This document shows, in pieces, positions 11,891 through 24,400 of a stretch of DNA of 64,000 nucleotides. Below the pieces are notes generated by a model. The model did not search any database and was not told the origin of the DNA. It was given only the letters and a program-made list of their open reading frames with translations. Origin of the DNA: Bursaphelenchus xylophilus (Eukaryota > Nematoda > Chromadorea > Rhabditida > Aphelenchoididae); NCBI GenBank assembly GCA_904066235.2, contig CAJFCV020000004.1:10726001-10790000 (forward strand). Direction: 5' to 3'. A program made the translations under genes and the position numbers. Positions within the stretch are counted from its first letter, which is position 1. Every line of letters begins with the position of its first letter.

Positions 11891-12918
11891 TCAGCATAGC
11901 GTTTCGATCATTTTTTTCGCCGCCGATCGGTTTCGAAAAAACGAAAAAATAAAAAGTTGTGCTTACAATTCGGTATGTATTTCTTGGCACGGTAGGATCT
12001 GGACGGGAGGTTTTTTGGGTAAGCGATGGCGTGGACAGAAATGGTATGACATTTTTTTCTTGAAACCCGCTCATGGAAATTTTACAATTCTCTTGCATGC
12101 GAGAACTGAGAGTAGAAAAATAACTTGAAAAATAACTTGAAAATTCCAGACGTTCGATGCTCAGATCTCATTTAAATTTTGCACACACACCGGACATAGA
12201 GTACATATCAATCGCTGAAAATTTTAGCTCGCAATTTGCAGGAACAGTCGAGATATTCAACAAACTTTGCGGCCGAGACAGTACAAGCAACGCGGAGAAC
12301 GGTCAGAGATAAACCGACATCTTAGACAACAAGCTTCTTTATAGCGAAACCGCCTTGTTACAGCCCTTTTCAAACCCCCACTTGCCATTATCCAAACGTA
12401 AACAACATTGTGAAAACAGCTCAAACAAAAATGTGGGCGCCTTGGCCCTGTAATAATCTCCTTCCCGAACGAGAGAATTTACAATTTCTCTCCCAACACT
12501 TGGTAAAACTCCCCGCAAAAGGGGCAATTTTCTGACAGTAAACAACCGGCAAATTACTGGCTAAAGTCTTGAGGGCATTTCGGCCGGTAACTTTACAAAA
12601 CTCTTCGAAAAAACTCGGGTTTAAATACTGCAAAGACTGTGGGAAGCGCTTACTGTTTAAGCTGAAAAAAGGAACTTCTTTTTTGAACAAATCCCGGGAA
12701 AGAACCCTCAAATCCAGGATTCGGCCGTTTAAAATCGGCCGCTGCATGCTTAATAAGCGTAAAGTGCGGGGAATTAGCGGACGCATTTAGACCTGGAGTG
12801 GGGATAAAGTGAAGGTCAGAACGAGCAAATCCCCGTGAAGCGGGCCGTTCCAACCGACGCTGCGGATTAGAGAACGTCAAAGAGGGCATGACGATGTTAC
12901 ACAGTGTCATTACTAGTC
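11891..12918. other. No gene supported
   Basis: Frames of about 120 codons occur on the minus strand (12786-12421), but the plus strand is equally open and there is no family match. A CAAGG-family interior piece lies at 12200-12310. Confidence 0.35.
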
Positions 12919-13035
12919 CGTTCGGAAAGTCGTCGAAGTGATTTTAGGACATGCACGGTGAGAAAACAAAAGTGCACGCTGCACTGTGCAATTTGTTGCT
13001 TTTTGCACCGTGTAATAGTACTATTGTACTATTGC
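12919..13035. repeat. TGCACAGTGCA-family repeat, left part
   Basis: TCCGTTCGGAAAGTCGTCGA then GCACGCTGCACTGTGCAATT and GCACCGTGTAATAG; the right end is missing. Confidence 0.55.
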
Positions 13036-13133
13036 ACTGTATACAGCGCGAATCATAATTATAATCTTTAAAAATGATTGCAGTTTTCATGGTTATAAAT
13101 AATAATATCTCATATTTGGCTCTACAGTGGGAC

Positions 13134-13352
13134 CTGATCGAGTGGCAAAAAACGTACAATTTTACATCCGGGAAGTATCAAAAATGTGGCAGAATGCTTC
13201 CTTCTCCAAGTGAAAAAAACTCCCATTTCAAAAGCGCGCCCGCTCTTTTTGTGAGGACAGTTCACTTGGAGATGGAAGCATTTTGCCACATTTTTGATAC
13301 TTCCAGGGTGCAAAATGGCATGTTTTTTGTCACTGGATCAGGTCTGCCACTG
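13134..13352. repeat. CAGTGGGGACCTGATCC-type palindrome
   Basis: Ends CAGTGGGACCTGATCGAGTG and GGATCAGGTCTGCCACTG, each with TA outside, suggesting a TA target. Confidence 0.7.
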
Positions 13353-13521
13353 TAGAAATGATGTGCCAGAAAACTATTTTGAAAGGTTTCCGTATGTTGA
13401 AAAAAAGCTGCAAAAATCCAAATCGTAGTACTTTTCTTTGTCGCAAAATTATAACCGCCACTCACGAATTTGATTTATTAGCCTAATTGAAAAGCAGAAT
13501 AGCTCATGTAACTGAAGCTTA

Positions 13522-13821
13522 CAGGGGAAGTACTCCAACTGCGACGCTCAAAAGCGCTTTTTGGCCATAACTTAGGCAGTTTCGTGCGGAAAAATTAGAT
13601 TTTTTGTAGAAACATTATCCTTTACGGTTGAAATAGGCATGAAACTTTTCGTGACGAAATTCGGCAAAAAGTCCTAAATTTTCGCAGACTTTCGATCTAA
13701 AAATCTCGGTTGTTTCTGCAAAGCGCGAGCTAGGATTCGCGAATATATCTAGAAAAAATTATTCTAAATTTGTGTCAAGTTTCATCAAAATCTGAGCGGC
13801 GCACTTGGAGTACTTCCCCTG
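13522..13821. mobile_element. CAAGG-type element with TTA duplication
   Basis: It begins CAGGGGAAGTACTCCAACTG and ends GAGTACTTCCCCTG, flanked by TTA on both sides (13519-13521, 13822-13824). The interior contains the family stretch GCAAAGCGCGAGCTAGGATT. Confidence 0.7.
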
Positions 13822-13829
13822 TTAGTTAC

Positions 13830-15446
13830 TGTAACGACACTATTTCCCCGACCCACTGATAGTAAGCCATAAACGTTTTCACGTTGCACTCGAAAGTCCG
13901 GAAATAGAACTTCCTAGCGGAGGACGATAAGTTGCGTGTTTTTTGTTATTCTCAATAGCCCTTCAAGAATTTGCGGCCCGGTGGTGATGAAACAAGGGGT
14001 TGCATAGAAAATAGAGTGAGAAAAAAAGGATAGTAGCAATGGGTAGCTTATTTCGACAAACGTTTCGAAACGTTTTTACCGTAAAACCATGCAGTGACTC
14101 TGAAAAAAAGCTGAAGAGCGAAAAAAATTGTCAATGGCAGAGAAAAACAGCTAATGTAAACAAAAAGAAGGTATTAAAAAACACCTTACAAATTCTTTTC
14201 ATTGACTCTAACCACGAATGATTTCTATAGCTGTTTTTGAAATTATTTTGACTTGTAACAGTCAGTTCGGAAAGTCACTGGAGTGATTTTTGGCGTTTGA
14301 ACTGCACAGAAGCATTTGCTATATCGAGTCGATATTCGCTATATCGAGGCATGAATTTTGGGCCAGGCAGGCCGTTCAATTTTTTGCCCCAGTCCGTTGC
14401 AAATTTGAAAATAAGACGCTATACGCAGGTGCCGCGCCTAGGTATGACGGTCTATACTATTTGTAACATAACAATTATTGATAGCATTCACAATTTTCAC
14501 AGGGCCGCAGGGAGCGAGCAGAGTAAGCACCCATCTAGGCAGAAGTCGACGAAAAAAGTGGAAGGGAAACCAAGGCAAATTTTATTTTTTGACAGAAATA
14601 CCTGTAGTCAAAGAGATCGCTCCCACCAGACCAATTCCTTAGCTATGCTCCTGAATACTCAATTAACAACCTGTGAAATATTGAGTACAAAAACGCCGGC
14701 GACGGCAATATAATACAGGTACAATTTGGCTATCAATTGAGTGCACGAGCAGGACTACAGGAGCTAAATATCCCTTCGATAATTTTTCAGTAATGCATGA
14801 TGTGCTCTTCTTTTCTTGTCACCTCCATAACATGGCCATAATAAGTTACATCATTCTCTCTCCTTGCAAAATCATCATCCTCACGCCTCACCCTCACCAA
14901 ATGCCAGAGAGCTGATTAAATTGCAGGTATCTAATTATCAGTCCATATAACTCAATTCTACCCACTCAGCACATGCAAGAATGGCTTTAAATATACATGC
15001 AGGTAGTAAAGTGTCGAGTTTCACCTAACGTTCAACCAAAAAATCTTCGTTGTTTCTGCAAAGCGCGAGCTCGAAGTATCCAGTATACCCTCAAAAGAAT
15101 TATTCAAAATTTGCGTCAAATTTCATTAATATCTGAGTGTCGCACTTCCAGTATTTCCTAAAAAACATTGCAGACATCTTTTGCAGGCCGTTTATGAGTT
15201 TTCCCGTCCCGAAAACAGTTTTAGAGAGGGATTAGCAGGAATTGTGAAGACCAATGCACTCTACAGTTATCCGATGTTGACATTAGCAAAAAAAAACGAC
15301 TTTTAGTCGGATTGTCGGCACGATAAAAATCGTTGAAATCTATATATGTAGGGGTAAGTTGGTAAGTGCAAGGACATCAAGAAAATGGGGGGTGATCAGA
15401 GCCGGAGGATCGGGTTTTTTTTTTCACGCACATGCGGTAGTCATAT
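13830..15446. other. No gene supported
   Basis: Includes a short TGCACAGTGCA-family left end at 14263-14310 and a CAAGG-family fragment at 15025-15163. The 138-codon frame at 14297-14713 has no recognisable domain. Confidence 0.35.
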
Positions 15447-15598
15447 CAGTCTATCGGAAAAATAAGTTGCCGAGATGTGTGGGCGGCAATTGCGCCGAAG
15501 AGGCATAGCTGACCAAAAATTTTAGGGAGGAGGTCGCTTGAGGGTTCACCGTGTAAAAGACGATGCGACAGAACTCTCATTATCTTCCCGGCAGACTG
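15447..15598. repeat. CAGTCTGTCGGG palindrome, diverged interior
   Basis: Ends CAGTCTATCGGAAAAATAAG and ATCTTCCCGGCAGACTG; interior largely unlike the other subtypes. Confidence 0.65.
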
Positions 15599-15599
15599 A

Positions 15600-16467
15600 T
15601 ATTGCATCTAAGATGCGGTTGGATACGTTTTGGAAGCCTTGTGCGTTGCGACACATGTCACAACAAGTTAAAAATAGAGAAAAATAAAATAAAATTTTTT
15701 TCGACTAGAGAATGTAAAACATATGTCTATTCGATTTTCGGGGTTGTATATTACCGTAAAACCACGCCGAAAGGAACACAAGGCTCCACAACCAGCATGG
15801 TCATAATTCACTCGCAACATTTACGTCCAAAGACCGGCTTGTCGCAAAGTTCGTGGAACCCATTCCAAACACCCCAATAAAGCGTGACAACATATACTAT
15901 TCCCCAATCGGATTAATTTCGAACGCTTTCTCTGCATGTCTAATGCCGTCTCCACATTTCTGCAAGGATATCTCTACATCTTTGCAAGACTATCTCTACA
16001 TCTTCATACTTACATAGTTTCTGCATCCACCTCCATAAACACATTACCGTAGGCGAAACGCACGCCATCTCCGGATATATTTTATGCCCGAAAAACGATG
16101 TTTTCCGAATATTCAGATTACAAAGCGCCGTGTGGCACCGCTCGTCAAATGGAGCGTACGCGCGTAAACACGATGAGACTCGATTACACCTCACGGCACA
16201 GTGATGGGACCCATTTTCGCGATGAAGAAATAAATACTTTATTGTCGGAATGGAGATTTAAAATGGGACATTCAAGGTGTGGCACGTTTTCAGTGCATGC
16301 AGAAAGAGAGATGTGAAACAAATAGGAAAGGTCGAGAACAGGTTGAAGTTTGGTCTGGAAACACTATTTCACGCTTTGTTGGAGTCTTCAGAGTGAAGGA
16401 AACTAGGCATAAATTTAAATTAACAAAGGAAGAGCCAATGTTGGACATAGGTCACTTGAAAGACAGG
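15600..16467. other. No gene supported
   Basis: A short tandem motif (CTACATCTTTGCAAGACTAT) occurs near 15960-16015. Short frames on both strands lack family features. Confidence 0.35.
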
Positions 16468-16645
16468 CCACAAAGTCGCTAGAGTGATTTCGGCGACATG
16501 CACTGTGCGAAAATAAAAGGTGGCTTTAAACTGAGAAATTTGTTTGTTTTTGCACCGTGCAATAGGTTTTCTCGGCTGTCGCTCGCACCATGACTTTTTC
16601 TGCACAGTTCAAACATCAAAAATCATTCCAGTGACTTTACGAAAC
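16468..16645. repeat. TGCACAGTGCA-family repeat
   Basis: CACAAAGTCGCTAGAGTGAT left, TTCCAGTGACTTTACGAAAC right, GCACCGTGCAATAGG centre. Confidence 0.65.
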
Positions 16646-16649
16646 GGAA

Positions 16650-17340
16650 TAGAACGCGTAAATCCAACGCGTTCCCGAACCGTTTAGCCAATTCCGATAA
16701 TTTTAGCTCCTGCTTTCAGATGCGACTGAAAAAAAAGAAAAAAAGGAAAGTATGGAAATATTATGCTCTGTAGTAGAAACAGTCGCAAAAATTTTCATGC
16801 CAAAACTCGCAAAAAATTTCATATTTTTACCCAGTTTTGAACCACGCCAAAATTTACAAAAAATCAAAATCTTGGCAGTTTCTGCAATGCGCAAGCTAGG
16901 AATCTTGCCTTGAGTAAAAAAATTGTGCGTCGCAAAAAATTTCCTTGAAGGTTCCTAAGATACGGTTAAAAAATTTGATTTAAAAGACACGTATTTCCTA
17001 AAAAATCCAAGCTCGCACATTGCAGGAACTACCAAGTTTTTAAAATTTTTTTTTTGTAAATTTAGGCCTGAAAAATTTCGTGTCTATTTCTATCGTAGAG
17101 GACAGTGTTTCCACAAAAAAAAATGAATTTTTATTCGCATCAAAAGAGCTAATTTATAGTCAAAAAAACCGTTTTTCTCCGTGGCCCGCGCTCTCCGCAT
17201 TTTGCGTACTCTCTCGGCCGCAAAGATCGTTGAATATCTCGGCTCTCCCTGAAAAACCCGAGTTAAAATTTTCAGGCATTGATATGTGACCTATGAACCA
17301 AATGTGTGCAAAATTCAAGAAAATCTTGTGGCCCTCCCGC
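16650..17340. repeat. CAAGG-type fragments, run together
   Basis: Family interior motifs recur (AAAAATTTCATATTTTTACC, CTCTCCGCATTTTGCGTACT), but no complete pair of ends is visible. Confidence 0.4.
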
Positions 17341-17612
17341 TATAAATTTACATCCAAAATTGAATTTAGATTCCCCCGTTCCTTTCCCGACCCAACTCAA
17401 CGTGACCTATGGAAATTCCCAGACTTGAACAAGTTTTAGGTAAGTAAAAAACAACTTACCGGCAAAAAGCAAATCAACCGGAAATTTTCCACTCAAAATT
17501 TCAGTCCCAGTAAACCTGCTGTTCGTTTCTGTTCGAAATTTTGCTGACGTAATTAAAAAAATTTTTGTGATAAAATCGAAAAAAAAATGATAAAGATGTT
17601 CTTGAAGCTCTA

Positions 17613-18365
17613 CAGGGTGTTGCGAGAAATGTGCCGGAAAGTTTTTGTCGATTTCTTGGTGCTCAATCGAGATATCCGAAAAATTCTTTTTGCAGGATAA
17701 AGGAGAATACGGGCGATTTTTTGTCCAAAGGAAGCATTTTCTCCGCCAGCGCGGAAGGCAGTGTATTTGGCGGAGACGTTTGATCGCTTTTTTGGTCATA
17801 ACACCAATCGTGAACGGTTCATTACGATGTTGAAACTCCCGAAATTCTTCAAATCTTTGACACGATAAATCAGACAGACAGCGACATCGCTATGCGACAC
17901 CATCTAGCATTGCAAGGTGCAGCCTGTCGTTGCAACACCGATAACGTCCGAGTGCATCATGCGGAGGTTTGAAACAGCAAGACAAAAAGAAATTTGAACG
18001 AAAAATATTTTGTTGTTTGCTGGTCACTGAGTGGTTCGCCGATGACTTAACTTCTGCCAAAGCTTGACGACGAAAATTTGGAAGGCTTACGAAACCAGTG
18101 GGGTATGCTAGCCAGACCACAGGAGGCCATTCTTTGTCCGCAGCTGAGTTATAGCCTCCGCCGATATGGCAAGCGTCCGCCATACTTTTGCCGAACACTT
18201 GGTAAACTAAAAAATATGCATATACCCTTGTTTCAACCGTCAAAATTTGTAATAAAACGTTTAAAATTAGTGTGATAGGCAAAAAAGCGATCAAAAGTCT
18301 TGCGGGCGGAAAAATAATTCTTTTGGACACAAAACCGCCCATACTCTCCTTCCCTCTGCTACAAT
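17613..18365. mobile_element. Diverged copy of the 852-bp family
   Basis: It starts TACAGGGTGTTGCGAG and keeps recognisable arm sequence (CGATTTCTTGGTGCTCAA; GGACACAAAACCGCCCATA near 18335), but the right terminus is lost and many bases differ. An older member of the family. Confidence 0.6.
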
Positions 18366-18888
18366 AATTTGGTACATTTACAGAAATGCTATCCTCTTTA
18401 TTGGTTACAAAGTTCCGCAAAATTTTGGGCCGGGCGGAAAACGCCGGCCCCGGCTTCAGAGCCATGCCTCTACGGTAGAAAGAAGTTGTCTACCAGAACA
18501 AATAGAGTGTCTATAAACAAACACTGAGTGTCTAAAAATAAATAAATAAAAAGTGTTCCTGAAAACCACTTCCTTTCATTTTTTCACTGTGTCTAAGAAA
18601 ATGTGCGAACAACACGGACCGGAAAGCCCTTTCGAAGAAAGTAATCTCGTTTGAAAAGTTCAACGATCATTGCTTAGAATAAGCAAACATGTTTTAGTAT
18701 ACGTAAGATAAAAGAGCAATAATTTTGGAGGAGGAGTTCAAAACAAATTCTTTCACGCTTCAATAATATAGTCATACCATCACAAAAGGAGGCCGTAAGG
18801 ACGAAAAAAGTAAAAAAATAGTAAAAATGACTCTTGAGAGTGCATCGTCGATCGAAAAAACTTACCGACGAGAACAACACTAGCCGCG

Positions 18889-19044
18889 CCATAAAGTCCT
18901 GACACATTTGTCGAGGGCGTCGCGCGAGAAAATTGGAGCGAGTTCGCGCGAAAGTGCATGTCGCTAGTGCAAACGAGGAAAATTGCCATAAGAAAAGATA
19001 AAACGCACCTCGCAAATGTGTCAGGACTTTATGGCGCGACTAGT
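18889..19044. repeat. ACTAGTCGCGCCATAAAGTC-type inverted repeat, complete
   Basis: ACTAGCCGCGCCATAAAGTC at left mirrors GACTTTATGGCGCGACTAGT at right, 156 bp. Confidence 0.75.
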
Positions 19045-19135
19045 ATAAACAGTATATTGTAAAAGAAACTTTCTAGGTCCAAAACGCAGTACTTCTCCAA
19101 GCATGGCTGATCTAAGTAGAACATATTGTTACTGA

Positions 19136-19590
19136 CAAGGGAAGTACCTCAAGTGCGGCGCTCAGATTTTGATGAAACTTGGCACAGATTTAGAATAATG
19201 TTTTCTAAAATAAATATATGCGAGAATTCTAGCTCGCGCTTTGCAGAAATAGCCGAGATTTTTACCTCGAAAGTTGACGAAAATTTGAATTTTTTTGCCG
19301 AATTTTGGCACGAAAAGCTTCATACCTATTTCTACCGCAAAGGGTAATGTTTCCACAAAAAATCAATTTTTTCCGCGCTAAACTAGCAAAGTTATGGCCA
19401 AAAAATGTTTTTTTCTCTTTGAACGCTCTCCGCGTTTAGCGTGGTCTCTCGGCCGCAAAAACCATTCAATATCTCGGTTTCGCCTTCAAAGCGCGAACTA
19501 AAACTTTGAGGAATTGATATCTGGCCTATTCCCAACGTGTGTATAAAATTTAAAGAAAATCTAAGCGTCGCACTTGGGGCACTTCCCTTG
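19136..19590. mobile_element. CAAGG-type element with TGA duplication
   Basis: It begins CAAGGGAAGTACCTCAAGTG and ends CACTTGGGGCACTTCCCTTG, with a perfect TGA triplet on each side (19133-19135, 19591-19593). The interior has the recurring GCTCGCGCTTTGCAGAAATA stretch and two GAACGCTCTCCGCGTTTAGC-like stretches. Confidence 0.75.
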
Positions 19591-19594
19591 TGAG

Positions 19595-20313
19595 CCAAAG
19601 CTCCGCTGACAATTGAGAAAAGTAAAAATCAGAAAAGAGTTCGGAGAGAAAAACGTTTTTTCTCCATGTTTCTAGCATATTTGTTGCAAAAAAACGTGTC
19701 CAGATTTTTTCTCCCATCGCTAAAATTTTTTGTACACAACTCAAAAAAATGTCAAATTTTCACCAACTTTCGGTCTAAAAATCCCGATGATTTTTTTGCA
19801 AAACACGAGTTAAAAACCGAGGATGTGTCCGCGACCAATCATTTTTTTCACAAAGTGCGACCGGATATTAAATTTGGAGCACCTCGGGTCGTAAGCCTAC
19901 GTGGTGTGTTATTGAAATCCGAGCGTCGTGCTGTGATTCCATTGAAAAAGTCCAAAAAATCGCCCAATCTTCCAGACAGTAATTACAAATTCCTTTTTAC
20001 TGTACTTTCCCCTCCCCGCGAACACCACCGGGGAACACCTCGGATGCGGCCGCGGTCGGGCTCCAAATTGGATTCGGCCGTGGAGAATTTGGGGGGAAAA
20101 CATGGAATCCCCGCGAGGGCCGCACCCCCGCCGCCGCCCGTAATCAACTCGAATGCCCCTCGGCGAGGGAGGAATCCCGAATAGATTTAACATGTGGGCA
20201 ATTTGAAAATTATGTCAACCGGGGACGAGCGGTTTCTGAAGTTTGAGACAAAAATAGACGCATAAATCATAACTTTGGATGGGGAAATGTGGGAGAGATT
20301 AGCGATGAATTAC
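19595..20313. other. No gene supported; GC-rich stretch
   Basis: 19600-19860 is CAAGG-family interior. 20020-20185 is unusually GC-rich with frames on both strands (proline-rich on plus), but no splice structure or domain. Confidence 0.35.
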
Positions 20314-20475
20314 CAGTCCGTTCGTAAAGTCGCTGGAGTGACTTGGGCGGCAGGAACTATTTATGAAAAAAAAACACAAAAAAAAATTCAATTTCCACTA
20401 TGCAGTTTCTTGCTTTTTGCACTGTGCAATAGGCTTTTTTGGGCTGTCGCTCGCATCCTGATTTTTTTTGCATGT
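20314..20475. repeat. TGCACAGTGCA-family repeat
   Basis: GTCCGTTCGTAAAGTCGCTG left; GCACTGTGCAATAGGC and GGGCTGTCGCTCGCATCC inside; the right end is replaced by the next palindrome. Confidence 0.6.
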
Positions 20476-20483
20476 GTGACTTA

Positions 20484-20633
20484 TCTGTCGGGAAAATAAT
20501 GGCGGGTCGTCGCGCCTCGGAATCACTCATCATCGCTTTGCGACGGCAAGCCGCGGCTGGAGATTTGGTGCGCGATAGCGGCGCGGGGAGAGATTTTGCT
20601 GCGACGACCCGCCGTTATTTTCCCGACAGACTG
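20484..20633. repeat. CAGTCTGTCGGG palindrome, CGGCGGGTCGTC subtype
   Basis: CTGTCGGGAAAATAATGGCG at left, intact right end ending GACAGACTG. Confidence 0.75.
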
Positions 20634-20943
20634 ATAAAATTAGCTCCAGCGACTCATAGCGCTCCAAAGCTTGTCCGCCGTGAATTGGCGTCGACAAAAA
20701 TCACTAAAAGATTGAGAACGGGGTCCATTTCTTTTTGTGTTGTCGGCTAACCGCAGCAGGTATTGCAGACTAACAAATACAGTATTTGATGCTCTGAAAG
20801 TTTCTTATTCTATTATAGTTGTATAACATTATAAAAAACTAATAGTAGGCTTAAAGGACGTCACACTTAAGATCTCCTTTAGCATGATCAGAAGTATTAT
20901 TAAAAAATTTGTCAATTTTTTATATGCTTTGCGACAAGATATT

Positions 20944-21080
20944 AGTCTGTCGGGAAAATAATGAGCACTCCGCCGCATCGAAAGTCGCATCGCCGCCGAG
21001 CAAATGAATTGTGTCTCGGCAAAATCAAATTGATTTTTACTTCAGCGACGCGCAGCGCTCATTATTTTCCCGACAGACTG
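20944..21080. repeat. CAGTCTGTCGGG palindrome, GAGCACTC subtype
   Basis: Both ends present with GCATCGCCGCCGAGCAAATG interior. Confidence 0.8.
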
Positions 21081-21185
21081 TTAACTTTGTGCGGAAAAAA
21101 GATTGCGTTTTTGGGAAAGATTACTCTCTAACATAAACTAAAAATATGTACAACTTTTCATGACAGAAATCGAAAAATGTGCTAT

Positions 21186-21339
21186 CAGGCTGTCGGGAAA
21201 ATAACGAGCACTCTGTCGCATTTCAAAATCGCATCGCCGCCGAGAAAATGAATTGTGTCGCGGGAAAATCAAATTTCTTTTCACTTCAGCGACGCGATCG
21301 GCGCAACGACACTGTGCTCATTATTTTTCCGACAGACTG
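21186..21339. repeat. CAGTCTGTCGGG palindrome, GAGCACTC subtype
   Basis: CAGGCTGTCGGGAAAATAAC to ATTTTTCCGACAGACTG, 154 bp. Confidence 0.8.
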
Positions 21340-21834
21340 ATATAAGCAAAATAATGTTTTCAAAAAGAAATCTTAATTTATTGCTAGCCACAGACCAAAA
21401 AAATGCTTTGCACGGTGCAAACTCAACTTTTGTTTTCACACAGTGCATGCCGCAAAAATCACATGTTCAATGTAAAAACCCAATTTCCGACGGCGAAAAT
21501 CAAATTACTCTTGTATCTTGTGGCCAAAACAAACTTATTTCTAATCATGGGACAGAAAATTAAATTTCAAGTGGGCCCTTGACATAACAAACTCCTCTTC
21601 GACGCACTTGATAGCGCATAAGGGCATGCGGGTTCAAAAAAAGACGGTAGTTTTTCAGAAGTGTGTCCAGCGAATTTTGAAAGTCGTTGAACACGCACTT
21701 TAAAACAAAAATTTCAATTTACTATATACATACACGTAAAACAAAATCTTCAAGTTATACGTACGTAGGAGGTATAAAAATTCAGTCACCGAAAAATTCA
21801 GTGGCTCACAGCATTCTTTCAAAATTTTGGCTTC

Positions 21835-22053
21835 AGTCTGTCGGGAAAATAGTGGCGGGCCGTCGCATCGAAAGTCGTATTGTTGAACGGAAAAACAACT
21901 TGATTTTGCCGCCAGAATATCAGTCTGCGTATTCGCCCATCATCGCTTTGCGATGGCAGCCAAAGCTGGAAATTTGTCACATTTTTTTTTTTTTTTTTAA
22001 TTTTGACTGCACCCTTTTCGCTTCGACGATCCGCCATTATTTTCCCGACAGAT
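21835..22053. repeat. Chimeric CAGTCTGTCGGG palindrome
   Basis: The left arm changes from the CGGGCCGTC type to a GTCGTATTGTTGAACGG segment, then a GAGGCG-type core with a 17-base T run; the right end is ATTTTCCCGACAGATCG. It looks recombined. Confidence 0.55.
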
Positions 22054-22315
22054 CGGTACGTGTCGTTTGCACTGTGCAAAAAAGTCAGGGTACAAGCGAC
22101 AGTCCAAAACGCCTCCTGCACGGTGTACACTGCAAGAAAAACACATCATATATCTTTGATGATTTTCATCAGTCTTTTAGATTTTGATGAAAACATCAAA
22201 AAATGTTTTTTTGATGTTTCGTTTTATCAAAAAGAAAAAGAAAACAACCCGAATTTTTTGATGTGGCGCACATCATCTGTCGCAACGTGCCGCCAAACGA
22301 CTTTGACTACTATAT

Positions 22316-22468
22316 CAGGCTGTCGGGAAAATAATATAATAACGGGAGCGCCTTGGAATGTTTGCGTTGGCAAGCCGCAGCTGGAAGTTTAATGCACCAC
22401 TGGACCATTTTTTAAACGAGCCACAACGTTCTGCTGCGATGACCCGCCATTATTTTTCCGACAGAGTG
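22316..22468. repeat. CAGTCTGTCGGG palindrome
   Basis: CAGGCTGTCGGGAAAATAAT to CCATTATTTTTCCGACAGAG. Confidence 0.7.
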
Positions 22469-22836
22469 CTAGGAAAGGTTTACGAAAAATACCGAAAATC
22501 GTCATTTTTTAGGCGTTTAAGCTTTGTCCACGTCGTTGGTGAACCAACGAGCACTACCTTTTCATATTACGGATAACCATGTCTTTCGAGGAAAATGGGA
22601 ACGTCACCAATTTGCATGATTATTATTTGCTTTTCGAAGAAAAATAAAAAAAAAACAAAAAATGCAGCGCTAGACAATACAACTACTTATGCGATGCGGG
22701 ATTATTCATAGCTGGCATAAATTATGCACAGAACTCTGTACTAGGTGAGCTGAAAAGTATTGACATGTCTGCACTGCAACGCAGCGCAAAAACCTTGCCG
22801 CAACTATTCAAACGGCAACAAGAAAATAAAGAAAAA

Positions 22837-22897
22837 TTGTCGGCAGCTATGCGATTTTTGATGCGACGAAGGGCTCATTGTTTTCCCGACAGACTGA
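22837..22897. repeat. CAGTCTGTCGGG right half
   Basis: CAGCTATGCGATTTTTGATG to TTTTCCCGACAGACTG. Confidence 0.65.
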
Positions 22898-23046
22898 TTT
22901 AACAAACAATTTGTTGGTGTCATGACTATATTTTGGGCCAAAGTACATCCCTAAATCGGATTCTTCAACAACAAATAATTTTTTGGTCCCGTGCGACTAG
23001 TTGTTCAGAGGTGTCAGTACAAAATAATGCCAACCGTATGTATATA

Positions 23047-23198
23047 AGTCTGTCGCGAAAAATGAGCGCTTCGCATGGAAAATCGCATTGCCGCCGAGAA
23101 AATGAATTGTGCTGCGGCAAAATAAAATCGAATTGCTTTTCACTCCAGCGACGCGATGGGCTCAGCGACATTGCGCTTACTATTTTCCCGACAAAGTG
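23047..23198. repeat. CAGTCTGTCGGG palindrome, GAGCACTC subtype
   Basis: AGTCTGTCGCGAAAAATGAG left, ATTTTCCCGACAAAGTG right. Confidence 0.7.
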
Positions 23199-23199
23199 A

Positions 23200-24070
23200 T
23201 GCAATTTTCCTAGTGGCGCAGCGACGTTGCCCTCATTATGTTTCCGACCAACTGAGAGACGGATGTCGCTGTTTGGAAGCTCGAATTTCCTTGCATTAAC
23301 TATACTCAAAATCATCGACCCCTACCACCCATTGTTATCACTTCCGTTCCACTGGAACCACAACGCTCTTGAGCAATTTGTGAAAAAATAACTTGAGTGT
23401 CTTCGGCGTCGATTAAGCCCCATCTTGAACTTCCATCTTGGTCCGCCGCGAACTCGCGTGTTTATATTTTTTAATCCCCCTCCCTCCTCGGGCTTTAGCG
23501 ACGCTGAACTGCCGTGCCATGAACGAACAAAACGAAAAAAAAACGCGGGGTGAAATAATGAAACAGTTGAGTGCATAAATTATTTGTTCTACTAAATTCT
23601 GGAGAGCCCTTGGAGCCGCGTGTTTGTTGAAAGGAGTTAATTGTGGACAACGTTCCCACAATTAACAAAGTCGGGGATTTTTGGTATTTTGTTTGCAGGA
23701 GGAGGAAGAGGAAGATGGGAATTGGAAGGCAATATTAATGAGGAGTTGAGGAGAAACAAAAAAAGGTCATCAAAAAAGGCGGTAGAAAACGACTCACGTT
23801 TAGGTATGGCTCCGGACCAGGCTATGTATTATATATTAAAGAACTGGGGCCAGGATGAAAATCGCAGCCGGCCTGGTTCGGCCCGGGCCCGGAAAAGGTC
23901 GGCCCGACACGAAGTCGTTTCAAACTCGCCCTGCACGGCCCTGCAGGGCCTAGACCTGCCTGACTTGAAAGGAAATTCGGACTTTCCAAACTCGGCGAAA
24001 TTGCAAGATCTTATCAAGAAAACAAAAAATCTCTTCCTCCAGAATAAACAAAATCGAATGGCATGGGTTT
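23200..24070. other. No gene supported
   Basis: 23860-23965 is a short GGCCCGGGCCCGG-rich tract resembling the ends of the 48944-50551 element. The 144-codon plus frame at 23641-24075 crosses it and is not called. Confidence 0.35.
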
Positions 24071-24400
24071 ACTAGTCGCGTCATAAAGTCCATGGAATTT
24101 TGCACAGTGCGTTTTTGTCTTTCTTTTGACAACACCCCAAACGATGATGATTTCCCGTTTTTGCACTACCGGCAAGCACTCTTTTGCGAGCGTACTCCCG
24201 CGACGTCGCCGAAAATGTTCTATCAGTCTGTCGGGAAAATAACGGCGGATCGTCGCGCCTCGGAATCGCCCATCATCGCTTTGCGACTGCAAGCCGCGGC
24301 TGGGGATTTGGTGCGCGATAGCAGCGAGGCGAGACATTTTGCTGCGACAATCCGCCGTTATTTTCCCGACAGACTGATACTGACCTTGTGGCGCGACTAC
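24071..24400. repeat. ACTAGTCGCGCCATAAAGTC-type inverted repeat with insertion
   Basis: ACTAGTCGCGTCATAAAGTC left, TTGTGGCGCGACTAC right; the CAGTCTGTCGGG palindrome 24234-24376 has inserted into it. Confidence 0.7.
24234..24376. repeat. CAGTCTGTCGGG palindrome, CGGCGGGTCGTC subtype
   Basis: Both ends perfect; arms CGGCGGATCGTCGCGCC and CAATCCGCCGTTATTTTC. Confidence 0.85.

Noticed and set aside
18674..19015. 113-codon minus frame as a membrane protein exon
   Set aside because: Much of it is the ACTAGTCGCGCC inverted repeat at 18889-19044; the hydrophobic look comes from T-rich sequence.
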